In this document: positions 10,721 through 22,867 of the stretch, one piece after another
How the letters are laid out: each line of letters opens with the position of its first letter
Position numbering within the stretch: the stretch's first letter is position 1
NCBI GenBank assembly: GCA_036937835.1
Contig: CM072870.1
Span: 5,920,001 to 5,984,000 of the forward strand
Direction of reading: 5' to 3'
Source of the DNA: Pampus argenteus
Taxonomy: Eukaryota > Chordata > Actinopteri > Scombriformes > Stromateidae
DNA length: 64,000 nucleotides
Notes under the pieces: generated by a model
Databases searched by the model: none
What the model was told of the DNA's origin: nothing
The model's input: only the letters and a program-made list of their open reading frames with translations
Position numbers and translations under genes: made by a program

Positions 10721-12165
10721 CAGAAACAGTGATCTGTCAGAAGAAATGTAGTGACTGTTGTACCGGAGGAGGTACATCATTGTCTGTGCCATGTTTTATT
10801 GATTATCTTTCAATACTAGCAATAATTTGCTGTGGGGCCCCAGTTAAACCCCCTCCCCATAGTTCATGGTCTGCAATATCTCTATGCTGAAAAATTACAA
10901 ATTAATTTAGTAATATGCACCATGTATCCACAGAACAGTAGTGCTCTTAAAAAACTAGATTTAAGTTCTAGTTCAAATTGCAACAAACCAATTGCTAACT
11001 ATTACCAATTGTTTTAGGCTGCTCCTAGCATATGCAGGCTGGGGTAGTTGCCCACTGGGCCCAGTTGGTAGTCCAGCATTGTCTACAGGCTTTTGTTGTT
11101 ATTATTTTTTTAAAGGGTTTTGAAAATTGGGTTTATAATTTTAAGTCCTCCCAAACATGCTGTCTTGACTGTCTTACTCAACCTTTTCTCTACCTAAATA
11201 TGAGATCTACTGTATGCATGTCTGTCCAACGTTAATCCTGATAATTTGATAGTGAATAGTGATTCAAATTAATCGTTTGTGATGATAAACTACAATGGCA
11301 GCAGACACGATAGCATCATATCTGGTAAAACTACTTTGCTGTTTGAAAAGTTCAGCAGCCCCTCATCCCTCATCACATCCAGAAGCATCTTAACTTTTAT
11401 ATGTCATGACCATGATATGAAAAGATATCCTTGATCATTCAAAATGATCCTTCAGCATCCTAAAGAAAATTAAAAATACATTTTATGAGCTAATGTCAGC
11501 ATCTGTCATTCAATCTATCTAACCTTTCAACTTCAGATTTGCAGTAAATTCCATTTTTGGACAAAACTTTCACAGAGATTGTATGTAAGTGAATGTACCA
11601 ACTTAATGTTCAGACAAGAGTTTACACCTCAGTATCAAGTTGCTGAATATCACACAGAGCTGAACCTGAAGCAGTATTATGACACAACAATCATTGTAAA
11701 GCTGCCAACCTGGCGTAGCTTTGTTCCAAAACATACAATAGTTTTTTGGTTGATTAAAAACTTTTTTTTTTACATTCTCCACCTTCTGTCCCTGAATGTT
11801 CTGCCTCTGCCTATTTTTATATGACAAAAAATGTGTCAAAAATACGTTTGATTTTGTCTCATATACAATAACAGTAAAACCAGTGAAATCATACCATGAT
11901 ATGCAGGTCCCCCAGATCCCCATGTCCCAGAATTTAATTTTATACATTAATAAAATAGAAATACACATTTCACATTTCAAATAACAAAATATATTCAAAT
12001 TGAATGCACTTTACATAAATTGTGTACCACAGTGGGTTAAAGTTTTACGAAATATACAACATCCCTTTAAGATTTTGAACTTGTGCTAAATCTGCATGAG
12101 GAAGCGTTTTGTACACCCAGCGGCGCTGAGAGAGAAATGCAAAACTGAACACAAATCACTTTGAC
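10721..12165. other. Intergenic, nothing recognised
   Basis: Holds a 131-codon minus-strand frame at 11603-11998 and an overlapping 81-codon plus-strand frame. Neither has a domain, signal peptide or coherent composition, and the translations are rich in residues encoded by AT-rich codons. I take them as chance frames. Confidence 0.5.
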
Positions 12166-12169
12166 CATC

Positions 12170-12720
12170 TCAGCTATTTAGTACATTTCTCTTTATTGAG
12201 GTTCCCTTTGTCCAAACAGATCTTCTTCTATTTAATTATGCATTTAACTGATGTGCAAATTAAGCATGGCATTTTCACAAAGACACTTGTGTCTTTTGTG
12301 ATCACACCTCACATTTCACCCCTCTTATTCCAACCAATTTAATTCCAAGCTCCAGATTTCATGGTCAATTTTATCTCGCTCACTCTCAAAGAGTCCATCA
12401 TCAATTCTTCACAACTTTTCATGTCCTCTTTCTCTGCAGATTCACTGCGAAATTGCCTATTCAGGTTATTAAATAACTGTGACTGCTATACATTTACGGC
12501 AACGTATCCGTTGATTTGAATATGCATTTGGAATGCTGACTTCCAGCTGCAATTAGTCTTAGTCTTTGTTTATTCTTTGCAGAAATCACACAGCTCTTTT
12601 AATCTTTTATTTCACACTCTTTGTCAAGTTCGTCGACTGAAAACAGCCTTCGCTCACATACATCAGGAGTCGGTCCTCGCTTTACGCCGACTCAAACTTG
12701 TTTAATTAGACCGAAATAAA
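12170..12720. promoter_or_regulatory. Strong candidate enhancer, SOX/POU/homeodomain-rich
   Basis: A 550-base complex block, among the densest in the window. It has TAATTATGCAT at 12233-12243, TGCAAATTA at 12254-12262, CACAAAG at 12276-12282, CTTTTGTG at 12293-12300, an E-box CAGCTG at 12544-12549 followed by AATTAG, CTTTGTTTATT at 12564-12574 (SOX/FOX type), and TAATTA at 12703-12708. The mixture fits a neural enhancer. Inferred, not aligned. Confidence 0.45.
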
Positions 12721-13455
12721 CAATTCAAAAAGCATTTCAAGTACTGATGGATAAATAGACTTTCTACCTTCACCACAAAGTGGTCTAATACATGGATAAC
12801 TTAATTGTCTCCAACATATTTTTTGCTGAAATAGTGTTAGGGGTTAAACAATAAAAAAATTTAAATAAAATCAGGCCACAGAAAACTTGATTGGCCCCAA
12901 AGATGCAAATTTGGGAGGCAGGTGTTTTCAAACTGGTATAGGTAACATCCCTTATCCTGAATTTATAGACGTGAGGTTTCTGGTGGGAAAGAACTGAGTG
13001 TTTACTGCTGTTCAAAGAACATTGTTAACATTTATCAAGTGATCAATACTCAAGAGCAATTAGTTTGACATGCGTGTAGAGTTTGAGTGCGATTTTTAGA
13101 GTGAGAGTGAGCACACACTGATGCATCTGGATGGAAAATGTATCATGTTGTTACACTGACCCCAATGAGTATGATGACGAGATGAGGTTAAAGAGCTGCT
13201 AATGTCAAGAATGTCAAAAATCAATATCATCAAAAACAGACAGATTCATTGTTGATGACAACTAAATCTTTTTCCTGAAGTTGAAAGTACTTTAGACAAA
13301 CAAATGAGTGTAATGTAAATTAGAATTGTCTTTTGTTTCTTTCTTTTTTCTAAGATTAATTTTTTTTTTATTTCGGTCATACCACTGGAAGAAGTAATAA
13401 AGATAAAGGTAATATCTTTATGACATTTAGTCACAGTCTGAGTCCGTCCCTTTGT
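12721..13455. other. AT-rich intergenic, nothing recognised
   Basis: AT-rich sequence with T runs around 13348-13372. No gene, RNA or repeat family recognised. Confidence 0.55.
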
Positions 13456-13459
13456 CTTG

Positions 13460-13740
13460 AAAGAGACCATGGGCTATAATTGGAGACCAGTGCACATCGT
13501 CTCTCGGCTGAGAGGGTAAATGAGGGATCCCTAGACTCCAGGATTACCCCATTATTGAGAAGACGTTCCACTAAGCCTGCACCAATGACACATATTCCTG
13601 TTCTATGGCCTATTCACTTTGAAATATGTCTTGTCAGGGAGGCTTACAGAAATCTACATAATCCTTTCTCATCACAATTAAAGATACCACTGAACAATAA
13701 AATTGCTTGCTCTCTGGTTTGTTTCATGTTACTTTGAGAA
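13460..13740. promoter_or_regulatory. Candidate noncoding regulatory block
   Basis: Complex sequence free of simple repeats between AT-rich flanks, with even base use. An 85-codon frame runs through it but starts on TTG and shows no domain, so I treat the block as noncoding. Confidence 0.28.
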
Positions 13741-14594
13741 AAAAAAAGGGGGGTTGAGGGGAAATGTGGCTGAAGGTTGCAAAAGGCTGGGATGAATTTT
13801 GGATTTTGAGTTACAGCTTTAAAGGTTGACGGGGGGTCTTGTCTCGTCTAGATACTGAGATTTTTCAGATTCGGATTTCACGTGTCAAATGTGGAAATAA
13901 ACAAAAAGCGGAATGAGCTTAATCAAAATGTAGTTTAAGTAAAGAAGGAATTGCAGTGCAGAACTCTTTCAAGATGTCCAACAGAAAATGAAATGTTTTT
14001 TTTGAGGTGCTTGAAGACTGGAGAACAGGTTGTGAGTCCTTTAATCTCAACTCTTACTATTTTAATCCAGCTTGTTACTGCTTTCCTGAAGTTGCTGAAT
14101 GAATTGTGAAACTAAACACTCAGGATGCAAAAAAACAAACATCAGCACCATTTCATCTTGAAAAGTTTCCTAGAACGTCTCAAGGCCATAAACAACCCCG
14201 ATTATCTTCATCATGATGACATGACATGAATTCCTGCTCTGTGTATTTGTTACTAATTACAGTAATTAACCTAATGTTGACTAATTTATCAACTTCTGTC
14301 AAAGACTAAAAACTCTTCTTGTACCCAAGATGAAGCACAGCTTTCTCGTTTCAGTGGAGTTACAAGTCTACAGACACTTTGGAAAAGTTTGAGGATGAAT
14401 AAAAATGAATAGTTTTATTTTTTTGCATATTCTGTAGGTGTTTTCGTGGCACTTTCATACATGTTCAGAATTAGTATGTAGAGGAATAACAGTCACGACT
14501 GGGAATCTTTTTGTACATACTGTTTTCTGACAGCGTTCGGTTCAACTTAAACTGAACCCATTTAACTTTAAACAGCCTTCTTTGGACACAGGCT
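13741..14594. other. AT-rich intergenic, nothing recognised
   Basis: Begins with A8 followed by G-rich sequence, then unremarkable AT-rich DNA. No feature supported. Confidence 0.55.
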
Positions 14595-14883
14595 GTGGTG
14601 AAAGATGTATTCAAATCCTTTACTTGTGTTAAAAACACATTGTACAAATACTCATTATTATATATCAAAATATTAGATTATTATTGGTGCATTAATGTAT
14701 AGAAGGAGGGTGCTGCTGCAAGGTCACTGGCTACTGTAGGTGCTCAAGTAAAGTAACAAATGAGAAAAGCATCAGGTGTTATTAAACATATAAACTTAAT
14801 CTTTAAAGTAGTAACCACACAAAAAAAAATACTGAAAATGGAAATACTGAGTACTTGAGTAAATGTACAAATTACTTACTTTC
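14595..14883. mobile_element. Decayed teleost MITE-like element
   Basis: Left end GTGGTGAAAGATGTATTCAA..CTTTACTTGTGT and right end TACTTGAGTAAATGTAC..ACTTACTTTC are imperfect inverted copies of one another. The wording (stretches like CTCAAGTAAAGTA, GTACTTGAGTAAATGTAC and ATTATTGGTGCATTAATGT) matches an abundant short non-autonomous element I know from many fish genomes. No coding capacity. Divergence between the ends suggests an old insertion. Family name not assigned. Confidence 0.6.
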
Positions 14884-15034
14884 AATTAACTTAATTGCTT
14901 TTTGATGCTAAAAAAATAGCAGAATAGAATAGAAATATTCACAAACACTCGCACAAAAGAGGAAATATATGCTACTGTTTCTGTTTGGAAAAACGATTGA
15001 AACAAACGACTTCCAATAATTTCCATGCCAAAAA

Positions 15035-15290
15035 TAAATCAAATCAAATTTTATTTATATAGCCCAAAATCACAAAATACATTTGTCTCAGAGGGCTTTA
15101 CAATCTGTACAGGGAGTGACACCCTCTGTCCTTAGACCCTCGATTCGAGTGAGGAAAAACTTGCCCACCAAAAAACCTTTTAACAGGGAAAAAGGTGGAA
15201 GAAACCTCAGGAAGAGCCACAGAGGAGGGATCCCTCTCCCAGGACGGACAGATGTGCAATGATGTCACATGTACACAACAAATCAACACA
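15035..15290 (+). mobile_element. Teleost interspersed repeat (SINE-like, unclassified)
   Basis: Contains the phrases TTTTATTTATATAGCCC, AGAGGGCTTTACAATCTGTA, CCCTCTGTCCTTAGACCCTC, GAAGAAACCTCAGGAAGAG and GAGGAGGGATCCCTCTCCC, which recur together in many copies across percomorph genomes. The GGGATCCC core is palindromic. No protein coded. It sits about 150 bases from the MITE-like element, making a small repeat cluster. Class is from memory of the sequence, not from a search. Confidence 0.65.
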
Positions 15291-18200
15291 CACATAATGT
15301 ACACTCACAATGAATTATAATTATTAAAAATAGACACAGAGACACACAAAACTACCTCTCCCTGTTCTTCTTGTTCCAACTAGTCTCCGCATCAAGTCTG
15401 TGCAGCGGCAAATATGCAACAACAAAAGCCACAGCAGCACGGCGAACCTGTGAGGGACTGCAGAGAGCAGCTGAGCTCCAGCCGCCAGTAGTGACAACCG
15501 GCTTCAGTTTACAGATTCAAACACACAGGATGTGCAGCTCCCAGCTGTATTTTCATGTACTTGCCAACATCATTTAACAAGTAACATGAACACATCAACA
15601 GCTCCTGTCTGATTTCACAGGTTACCGTCTGCTGTGGCCTTTTGTGGTGGGTGCAGAGGATTATTTGCCACTAATTTACTAATGTTTTTAAAATCAACTA
15701 CATCCACCTGATTTTTTTTTTTCTTCATTTGTTCAGATTCGAAAAATTCGTCCGTCTCAGGTGCTCGGCAGGTATAAACAGTCGGTCCTCATTGTCATGT
15801 TAGCCTATTTCTACTTCAGTTAGTAATTTCCTACATTTCCCAGAATGACTGTTGTCAACCACAGGGGGGAAAAAAAGGGCATGAAATGTGAATGTGCACA
15901 TAAGGACATATAAATAACCGGTGGGCAGTAAGCGCTAGTTGCTTATATCTGAATAACAAGCCAGCAAAACACACATCGGATGTTAAGAATTACAATATGA
16001 CCTGTAGTTATTGAAACTTCCAATGTTAACTCCACTAGTGGCAGCGTAGCTTCACGGTCTATTGGAACTACAGCCGGTGCACATATTGGTGTTTCTCTGT
16101 CCTACATCTGATTGCTGCCTGTGTGACAGTCTATGAAGAAGTCCTTGCTCTTTGACTCCGAGGGGCTGACACCAAAACATGACATTTAACACAGCTTTCC
16201 TCTGACCTGTTAATGAAAATTTCAAAACCTTACGATGTCAGCCAAAAGTTATTAACAGCCAGGCTGCACCACTGCCTTCCATTCCAAGGGGTTTGTAACC
16301 TTTTTGTGAGGAGTGGTAGCTGTAAAGTTAACAAGTAGCACACAAGCCACAGTATCCTGCAGGATTATTTGAAGTACGTCGTAGTGAGGAGGGCATAACA
16401 AGAAGGGCAAACATCATCTTTGCTCAAAATGCCCAAAAGCCTGGGTTTTTACATCTGTTGCTTCTTTCATCTCTTGTATCTATATTCTCCAAGTTCTTAC
16501 CTGCAGTAGAAGGTCTGCTGGTGTCATGACAGAAGCCCAAACAGCAACACAAAACACACACACACACACACACAAGATATTTCCACTATTTTTGTCAAAA
16601 AAACAAAACAATCATCATGTAAAGATATTACAGGTCACGCTGAAGCTAACTTAAAGCTGCCTGGTTTTCTGAAAGCAGCGGTCATCTTTTCCATAATCTG
16701 CTACTGTATATTCATGTCAAATGAATTATGAGTGTTTTATAACGTTTGTTGTGAGAAAGTCATCTCTTCTTTCTTCCTGATCAGAATCTATGAAGATGCA
16801 AATATTTTTCAACTGATGGATACAAGATGTCTCCTACTTCACTGTTAAGTTCATTCTCAGCGTTCGCGCACTGGACGCTTCCAGTTTCCACATCGCACTT
16901 GTCATGGTCCAGTTTCATCCTGGCTTCCAAATGTCACAAATCATGCTCGTTTTAAAACTTTGAGGTGAGCACAGAGTAACTTCGGGAGATGAAAACAGAT
17001 TTCTGGTGTCAAACTCTGCACAGTGATGCTCAAACATATTTTTGAGGGAACATTATTGTCACATTTACAGCAGGAAGTACAAAATGTCCCCGTGCGTACA
17101 AGCTCGTCGCTTATTAATTCACCAGTTATTGAATCTAATCAAAACATTAGGTTAACAATCGTCATCATTATATTAATATTACAGCAAAATAAGGCCTTTT
17201 AGTTCATATCACGACAATCAGAATTAGTAATGTAGTAAAAATGCTCATTTCTTTTATCTTTTTAAAATGACTTACTGTCATTTTCTCACTATGTCGTGTC
17301 AGGAAAGGTGCACATGCATTATTTAAATATGAACCACAGTTTCAGGTTCATGCAACAACAGTTATTTACATTACAAACGTCTCCTAATAAGCCCCATTAG
17401 TCTGACCTTACCGAGTCACTACTGTAGTCTAACCTTTCTTTATGCAATCTCAAAAGGTACAAAGTTTTAAGTTGTCGTATTTCCCCCTGCAATCTGCAAC
17501 CCTCAGGTCTTGCAAATTGCAGTCCTTGTTTTGTTGTTGACAGTGTAATCCTTGAAAGTAAAGCTAATTATCTTCAGAAGCATGTCTTCCAAATACCAAT
17601 TTGTAACTGTCTCTGCAGCTGGGTGGTGTCTAGAAGGGATACAGGAGATTTCAGGAGGTAATCTCCATTCACAGCGCAGTCTCAATGGCTGCTGGTGGCG
17701 TTGGTTCAGAGTGGATGTGGGACTGAAAAAACAGTATTTTATTTATCTGCCAGGCAAAAGGGAGATTGTCAGAACAGGTGTCAAGGTGTCACTGCTGCTG
17801 TCGAGCCCGAAGTGAGTCATGATTCACAGGCATTCAAATTAAAGTTAAGTCGAAAGTCTGATTAAATTGGACGAGTATGGAGTCCTGTAATTTGTGACTT
17901 ACGGTGCAATGTGTAGCATTTTTACATCAATAAGTCATCATCACATTCGTGCTGACATATAGAATAATAATGTCAGCCTGCTAAGGCCGTCACAGACAAC
18001 ACAGATGCCTCTTGTGTTGCCTCTATACTCTTTTCTTTACATGACATATGCAATGTTACACCAGGGAAGATTGCTTTAAAGCACCAAAGAGAGGAACACT
18101 GAGCTTCTGTAGTATCTCACAATGGCAGGTGGTGAAATGTGGAAATGATGAATTAAAAATGATTTCTTCTCTAAAAAAATTAACTATTTTAGGTTGCTGT

Positions 18201-18595
18201 GGAGACATTTTACATGTTACATGGTCAATTCTATCAGCTGTTTTGACCAATCAGAACTGAGCTCCAGAAACATGTGCCTTTTAATTTAGATAAAAACCCT
18301 CACCTGGACTGTTTGCAGAGCAAAACTGACGCATATCGCATATCTATGACAAGACTTTGATCATATCAACGAAATAACAAAATCATTTGTTGACTTTTCT
18401 CAGTCGTAAACAGAAGGAGACAAGCCTTGGTAATCATCGTCTATTTAACTCACGAAGCTCCGAGCCAATCAAAACAAACTGATGACTTATGACCTTGATA
18501 AAGGGACGCTGAACCCCTAAGGTCTCATAAGCTTTGTGTTGATGGGTCAGAGAGAGAGTTAGCTTAGCATATAATTAATGTTTAATAACCCCTGG
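15291..18595. other. Intergenic, nothing firmly recognised
   Basis: Mostly unremarkable sequence with a CA microsatellite at 16554-16574. A GC-richer stretch at about 16000-16460 has complex sequence that could be an old repeat. Open frames up to 87 codons lack domains. No RNA gene seen. Confidence 0.5.
16554..16574. repeat. (CA)n microsatellite
   Basis: About ten CA units. Confidence 0.9.
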
Positions 18596-18599
18596 TTGT

Positions 18600-18960
18600 T
18601 TGTCAACACTTTTCCCACTGTCTTTTTCCATGCCTTATAATCTTCAGAGTGCCTGCAGGCACAGCATTCTCTGATAACATCTTAAGCCTCTTGTTCCAAT
18701 ACCCTGGCCTGGCAGTAACAACACTGGCCAGTCACTCATTTACAAGCAAAGATAAATGCACAGTCCTTAATCTGTCTCCAGTTAGGTCTCCTGCAACACA
18801 ACACAACACAGGCCAGGCCCACGCCTTTAACGCCTCCTCAGGCTTAGCTGCTCCATCAGCCCTGCTGCTGCCGTGTAGGCTGCATCACCTGCCACACAGG
18901 TACCGAGTGATAAGCACACACTGCCACGGAAAAGCTCTCCCATTAGAAATTTGAAAGCGT
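18600..18960. promoter_or_regulatory. Candidate regulatory block with 14-bp palindrome
   Basis: Complex 350-base block. At 18649-18662 lies the perfect palindrome GTGCCTGCAGGCAC, whose core GCCTGCAGGC fits the AP-2 half-site layout GCC-N4-GGC. It also contains GATAA words (near 18675 and 18751) and a CACCTG E-box at about 18887. Open frame over it is chance. Inferred enhancer. Confidence 0.35.
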
Positions 18961-19417
18961 TTTTATTATTTTTCTCACTGCTGACGACACATTTTGGAGT
19001 GGCGTTTACTTTGTGGAAATATCTTTCTTATATTTTGTGCTGATAACAGTGATTTTTTATTTGAATTCTAAAATAACGCTCGCCTCCCACAAAGGTTTTA
19101 ACAAGGTTATGTAATTTCTTATTAAATACATTTTCGCCACAAAGTGTATACAGTGTAATGTTTGGGCTGCAGAATGATGTATTTACTGAAATCTGAGTTT
19201 AAGGTGTGTACACACAAGCACTAGTTGACAATAATAATAATGAAGGAACATGGCAGTGGGTGTAACATTATCAGGCTTTGGATACGCACACAATACTTGT
19301 CAGAAGGATCGAATTCACTGTTGGTTATGCTTTAAAACATGTACTATGTCAATACCCATGATGCACCCTCTACACTGATGTGAAAAAGCATGCTGGGAAT
19401 GATTAGAATAAAAAAAT

Positions 19418-19459
<42 letters not shown>

Positions 19460-20025
19460 TTATTTACATTGACATGAGGAACTGGTCTCATGTTTTAACC
19501 TGTGCTAATGTAACAAGGTCGACTCATCACTTCCTCTATTTGCTTTCCGCCTCTCATATCAAACACGATTGTAACAGAATATATCCAAGTGTTAAATTGT
19601 TACTGGGCTGCATTGTCAGTGTTACCAAGTTCTGTTTAAGTCATTCCTGAGCTCAGGCAATTTACACTGTCAGGCAAGCACAACAAAAATCACTGGCAGC
19701 GCCATATAATTATTCAGGAAGAAAGAATGAAATAATTAAATGTGAGTCACTTACACAAGCTCATTAAAGCTTATGCTATCCACTCTATTTTCCTTTTCGG
19801 TTTGAATGAGACAAAAGGAGAACAATATCCCATTAAAGGCTGTTTCCGCATCCTATTCATTTGAATTGGTACTGAAGTGTCAGTGTTTTTCCTGTGGATT
19901 AAAGTCTGATAGCACTCACAGGAAGAATGATCCCCGCCCACCCCCCCCACCCCTCAATTTGAAGACTGGCGAATACACACAAGGAAAGACAGACAGCAGA
20001 GGCACAGACAGAAAGAGAGACTGAC
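18961..20025. other. Intergenic with compound microsatellite
   Basis: AT-rich; a CA/TA compound repeat occupies 19418-19456, and a C-rich run CCACCCCCCCCACCCC lies near 19937-19952. No gene recognised. Confidence 0.55.
19418..19456. repeat. (CA)n(TA)n compound microsatellite
   Basis: CA units passing into TA units and back to CA. Confidence 0.9.
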
Positions 20026-20029
20026 AGAG

Positions 20030-20460
20030 CGGGGAACATAATAGAAGAATGCTTCTAATGCACTGTCTGTAGAGGGTGAATTAAGGAGGCAAATAGTGTG
20101 ATTATTGTGTGATGTGGTGGTGGTAGTGGCGGTGATGGTGGGATCTTGCCAGCCCCAGGATGCAGATAGAAACCACCAGGGGTACAGGAGGGGAGCAGGC
20201 AATTGTGATTTATGGGTAGCAGCGGGCTGATAAGGCAGCTCCCTTCATTTAATGCCTTATCGGCCGCGTTAAAGAAAGGCCACAATTTGCAGCATTCTTA
20301 AAAGCCCCAGATGTGACTAATCTCTGCAACCTTCCAGACAATCTGTCTCAGGGAAAACTATAGATCACTCACTTGTCTTACTGATCTCAGCCTCGTTTCC
20401 CTTTAGTGGAACTACAGAGGGAAATGGTGGAGGAAAGATGTGTGTTTCAAACCTAAAAGA
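20030..20460. promoter_or_regulatory. Candidate enhancer with inverted GATA pair
   Basis: Complex block with TGATAAGG at 20228-20235 and its inverse CCTTATCGG at 20255-20263, i.e. two GATA sites facing opposite ways 20 bases apart. GCAATTGTGATTTATGGG lies near 20200-20217 and a run of GGTGG/GGTGAT units at 20115-20140. GATA2/GATA3 with TAL1 act upstream in several Sox14-positive GABAergic neuron lineages, so a GATA-bound sox14 enhancer is plausible here. Inference only. Confidence 0.4.
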
Positions 20461-21640
20461 TTACTCCGAGAACGGAAAACAACTCGAAAACAAAACCTAA
20501 GTCACGAAGCTAGAACTTATACATTTCCAGTGTGTCAACTTGATGACAAAAACGACGAATACGACAACATATTAAACAACCATGTCTCCTAGAAATGACT
20601 GTTATACTACTCATTTGCAATACTTTTCAATAGGAACCTAATGCCGCCTTTGATTCTGATTAATAAATGTAAGCATGCTAACACGCTCAACATTATACTT
20701 ACTAAACATCAGCGTGTTGTCTTTTTTTTAATAAAACCATAACTGCATCTGAGCCATGTGTGAATTTTTTTAAACATCCATTGTGCACGTATCAGCCTTC
20801 TCTTGCACTTTACACATGTAGCTATGAATAAAGCATGTTTTTACACCTGAAGTCAATTTTCTTCCATTTTACTTCTTCGGTGTCAAAGCCTTGAGCTTCA
20901 TACATCCACCCCAACCTTCATTCAACAATTCAAAAATAAATAAATAAATATAAAATACTGTACCAGTGAACACATTCTACTAATTACTTTTCCTGCAAAA
21001 CATATTTGATTAAACAAACTACTAGTATATACAGGCAAGTGTCTCATTTACATAAAAGTGTACAACTGAAGAGCAAAACAAACTTGGGTGGATTAAAAAT
21101 TTTCATTTACGCAATCAGACAGAAAAGGCCTCCATGCAGACACTGTGTACAGTGTCTCGGCCATGTTCTACCAATAAAATGGAAACTTGACACAGCCGTG
21201 CTGCTGATCAATACTAATCACAGAAATAATTACTCACTGGAGACATTGATTTTTAAGGCAGTTGTTTGCATTACTGTCATATCTGATCCAAATAATCTTA
21301 AAGGGGTTTTTTTTTTCTTGAAGTTTAAGGTCCTCCATGTTGCGTAAAATGTATGAATGTCATTGCAAGGTCTAATCAATGTGTACTGATGTATTGAGCA
21401 CCTGCTACTGCAACTTTCATGTGACTGGCTGTGTGTTCACGGTTGGACTTAGACATGAAGGAAAAGCATAGAGCATTAACAAACAATGTCATCGAGGGTA
21501 AAAAAAATTATGTATTTATACAAGAGAGTAGGGGGAATATTGATCAGTTTATCCAATGTGTCAGATAAACAATGGCGCATTCCCCCCCCCGAGCACCCTC
21601 AAAATAACTGGACAATACTGACACAACTGTTGCCGTAAGA
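20461..21640. other. Intergenic, nothing recognised
   Basis: AT-rich; a 113-codon plus-strand frame at 21006-21347 has no domain and ends in a poly-T derived phenylalanine stretch, so it is taken as chance. C10 run at 21583-21592. Confidence 0.5.
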
Positions 21641-21649
21641 GACTGCACA

Positions 21650-22090
21650 CAATGGTTTGTCAGGTTTTCTGCACTTCAATTTATTCACGAGTCAAACTGC
21701 GATATGCCATCAGTCTCATTCCTCGGCTCAGTTCTGCTAATAGTTATGCGCAAATAGCTGGAAGGAAGTGGAGCAGTGTTCATCTTCAGGTCAATCATCT
21801 GCAACGTGACATCGCCTGGTAATCCATCCTGCTCCGTCATTCGCCTCAGTAGTTAGCGCCAGTAGCTACAATCCTCCAAATGTATGCCATATTTGGCCTT
21901 AAAGTGCTCCTCTTTCTTTAAATTAAGTGCATATATTTATTTTGCATATGCCCCACTGTGTTCTACACGTGTAATTAGTCTGGGATACTCAGCAGTTGCC
22001 CCCACCGTCCCATTCTTAAGTATTCATGAAAGCCAGTGATCTGACAAATGGAATTTTTCAGCACGGTAGCATCTTGCATCTCAGACCTTA
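21650..22090. promoter_or_regulatory. Candidate enhancer with CACGTG-TAATTA composite
   Basis: Complex block with E-box CACGTG at 21966-21971 abutting homeodomain site TAATTA at 21972-21977, a TTTGCATATG octamer-like word at 21951-21960 and CCATATTTGG (CArG-like) at 21887-21896. A directly joined E-box/homeodomain site is typical of proneural enhancers. Inferred. Confidence 0.42.
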
Positions 22091-22840
22091 TTCCAACAGA
22101 TAATCCTGTTTAAATATCCGGCCTGTTTTACACAGGCCAGGTAAGGAAAGATCGGCATACATATACATACGTTCATACATGCATACTTATGCATATGTTG
22201 CCCTCTCATATACTTACATTTAGTGAATGCAAAACATGAAACGATGGAGCTTTTTTTGTATTTTATGTTTGTTTGTTGGGTGGTTGTGTAATCGTTTTCA
22301 CATGAGGCAGGAAGAGAATAAACAGAGAGGATGTTTGCTGGGTTCACCTGCCCACTGTGCTTCTGTAATGTGAAATGTCCTACTGACTAACAGCATCTGC
22401 CCCTGGGCTGCCGCAGCCTTGACTTTGCCGCGCTGGTCTATTCTCGGTTCACCAGGCTAATTCATCACGAGCGCTCTTCTAACACCAAGGTCAGCTACAT
22501 AATGAGGATGGGGGTCAGCGTGATAAAGGCAAAGCTCTGACAGTAAAAACATTATTTTTTTTAAAAGGTCCAAAACCGACCACCTTCCTGACTTAACATG
22601 ACCCACGGTCCCTGTTGCTGTTATGTTTCCCCGTATAACCGCCCACCGCAGCGCTGGCAGCTTGCGTATTGTTTACTCTCCTCTCTTTGTTGTCATGGTC
22701 CACTGGGGAATATCCTACAAGTGAACTGGCATTTGACAGGGTTTGTATGATGTGGGAGGAGGAGGTGCGGTGTGTGTTGGGAGTCACCTATTTCCACAGG
22801 AGGCAGGGCCTTTTGGTCTGTTAGTCCACGCCGCCCACGC
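22091..22840. other. Intergenic; weak regulatory candidate 22370-22530
   Basis: The part at 22370-22530 is GC-richer, complex and contains AATTCATCACGAG and AAGGTCAGC words. It could be a small element. The rest has nothing recognisable; overlapping frames are chance. Confidence 0.3.
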
Positions 22841-22842
22841 GT

Positions 22843-22867
22843 CCCCCAGCCCACCCCACCCCACCCC
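22843..22867 (-). other. G-quadruplex motif
   Basis: On the minus strand five G runs of 3-5 are separated by single T or CT spacers, the layout of a very stable parallel G-quadruplex. It occurs in a GC-rich patch (22800-22945). Confidence 0.6.

Noticed and set aside
11603..11998. 131-codon minus-strand frame
   Set aside because: Composition follows AT-rich DNA, the opposite strand is open too, and no domain or homology is recognisable.
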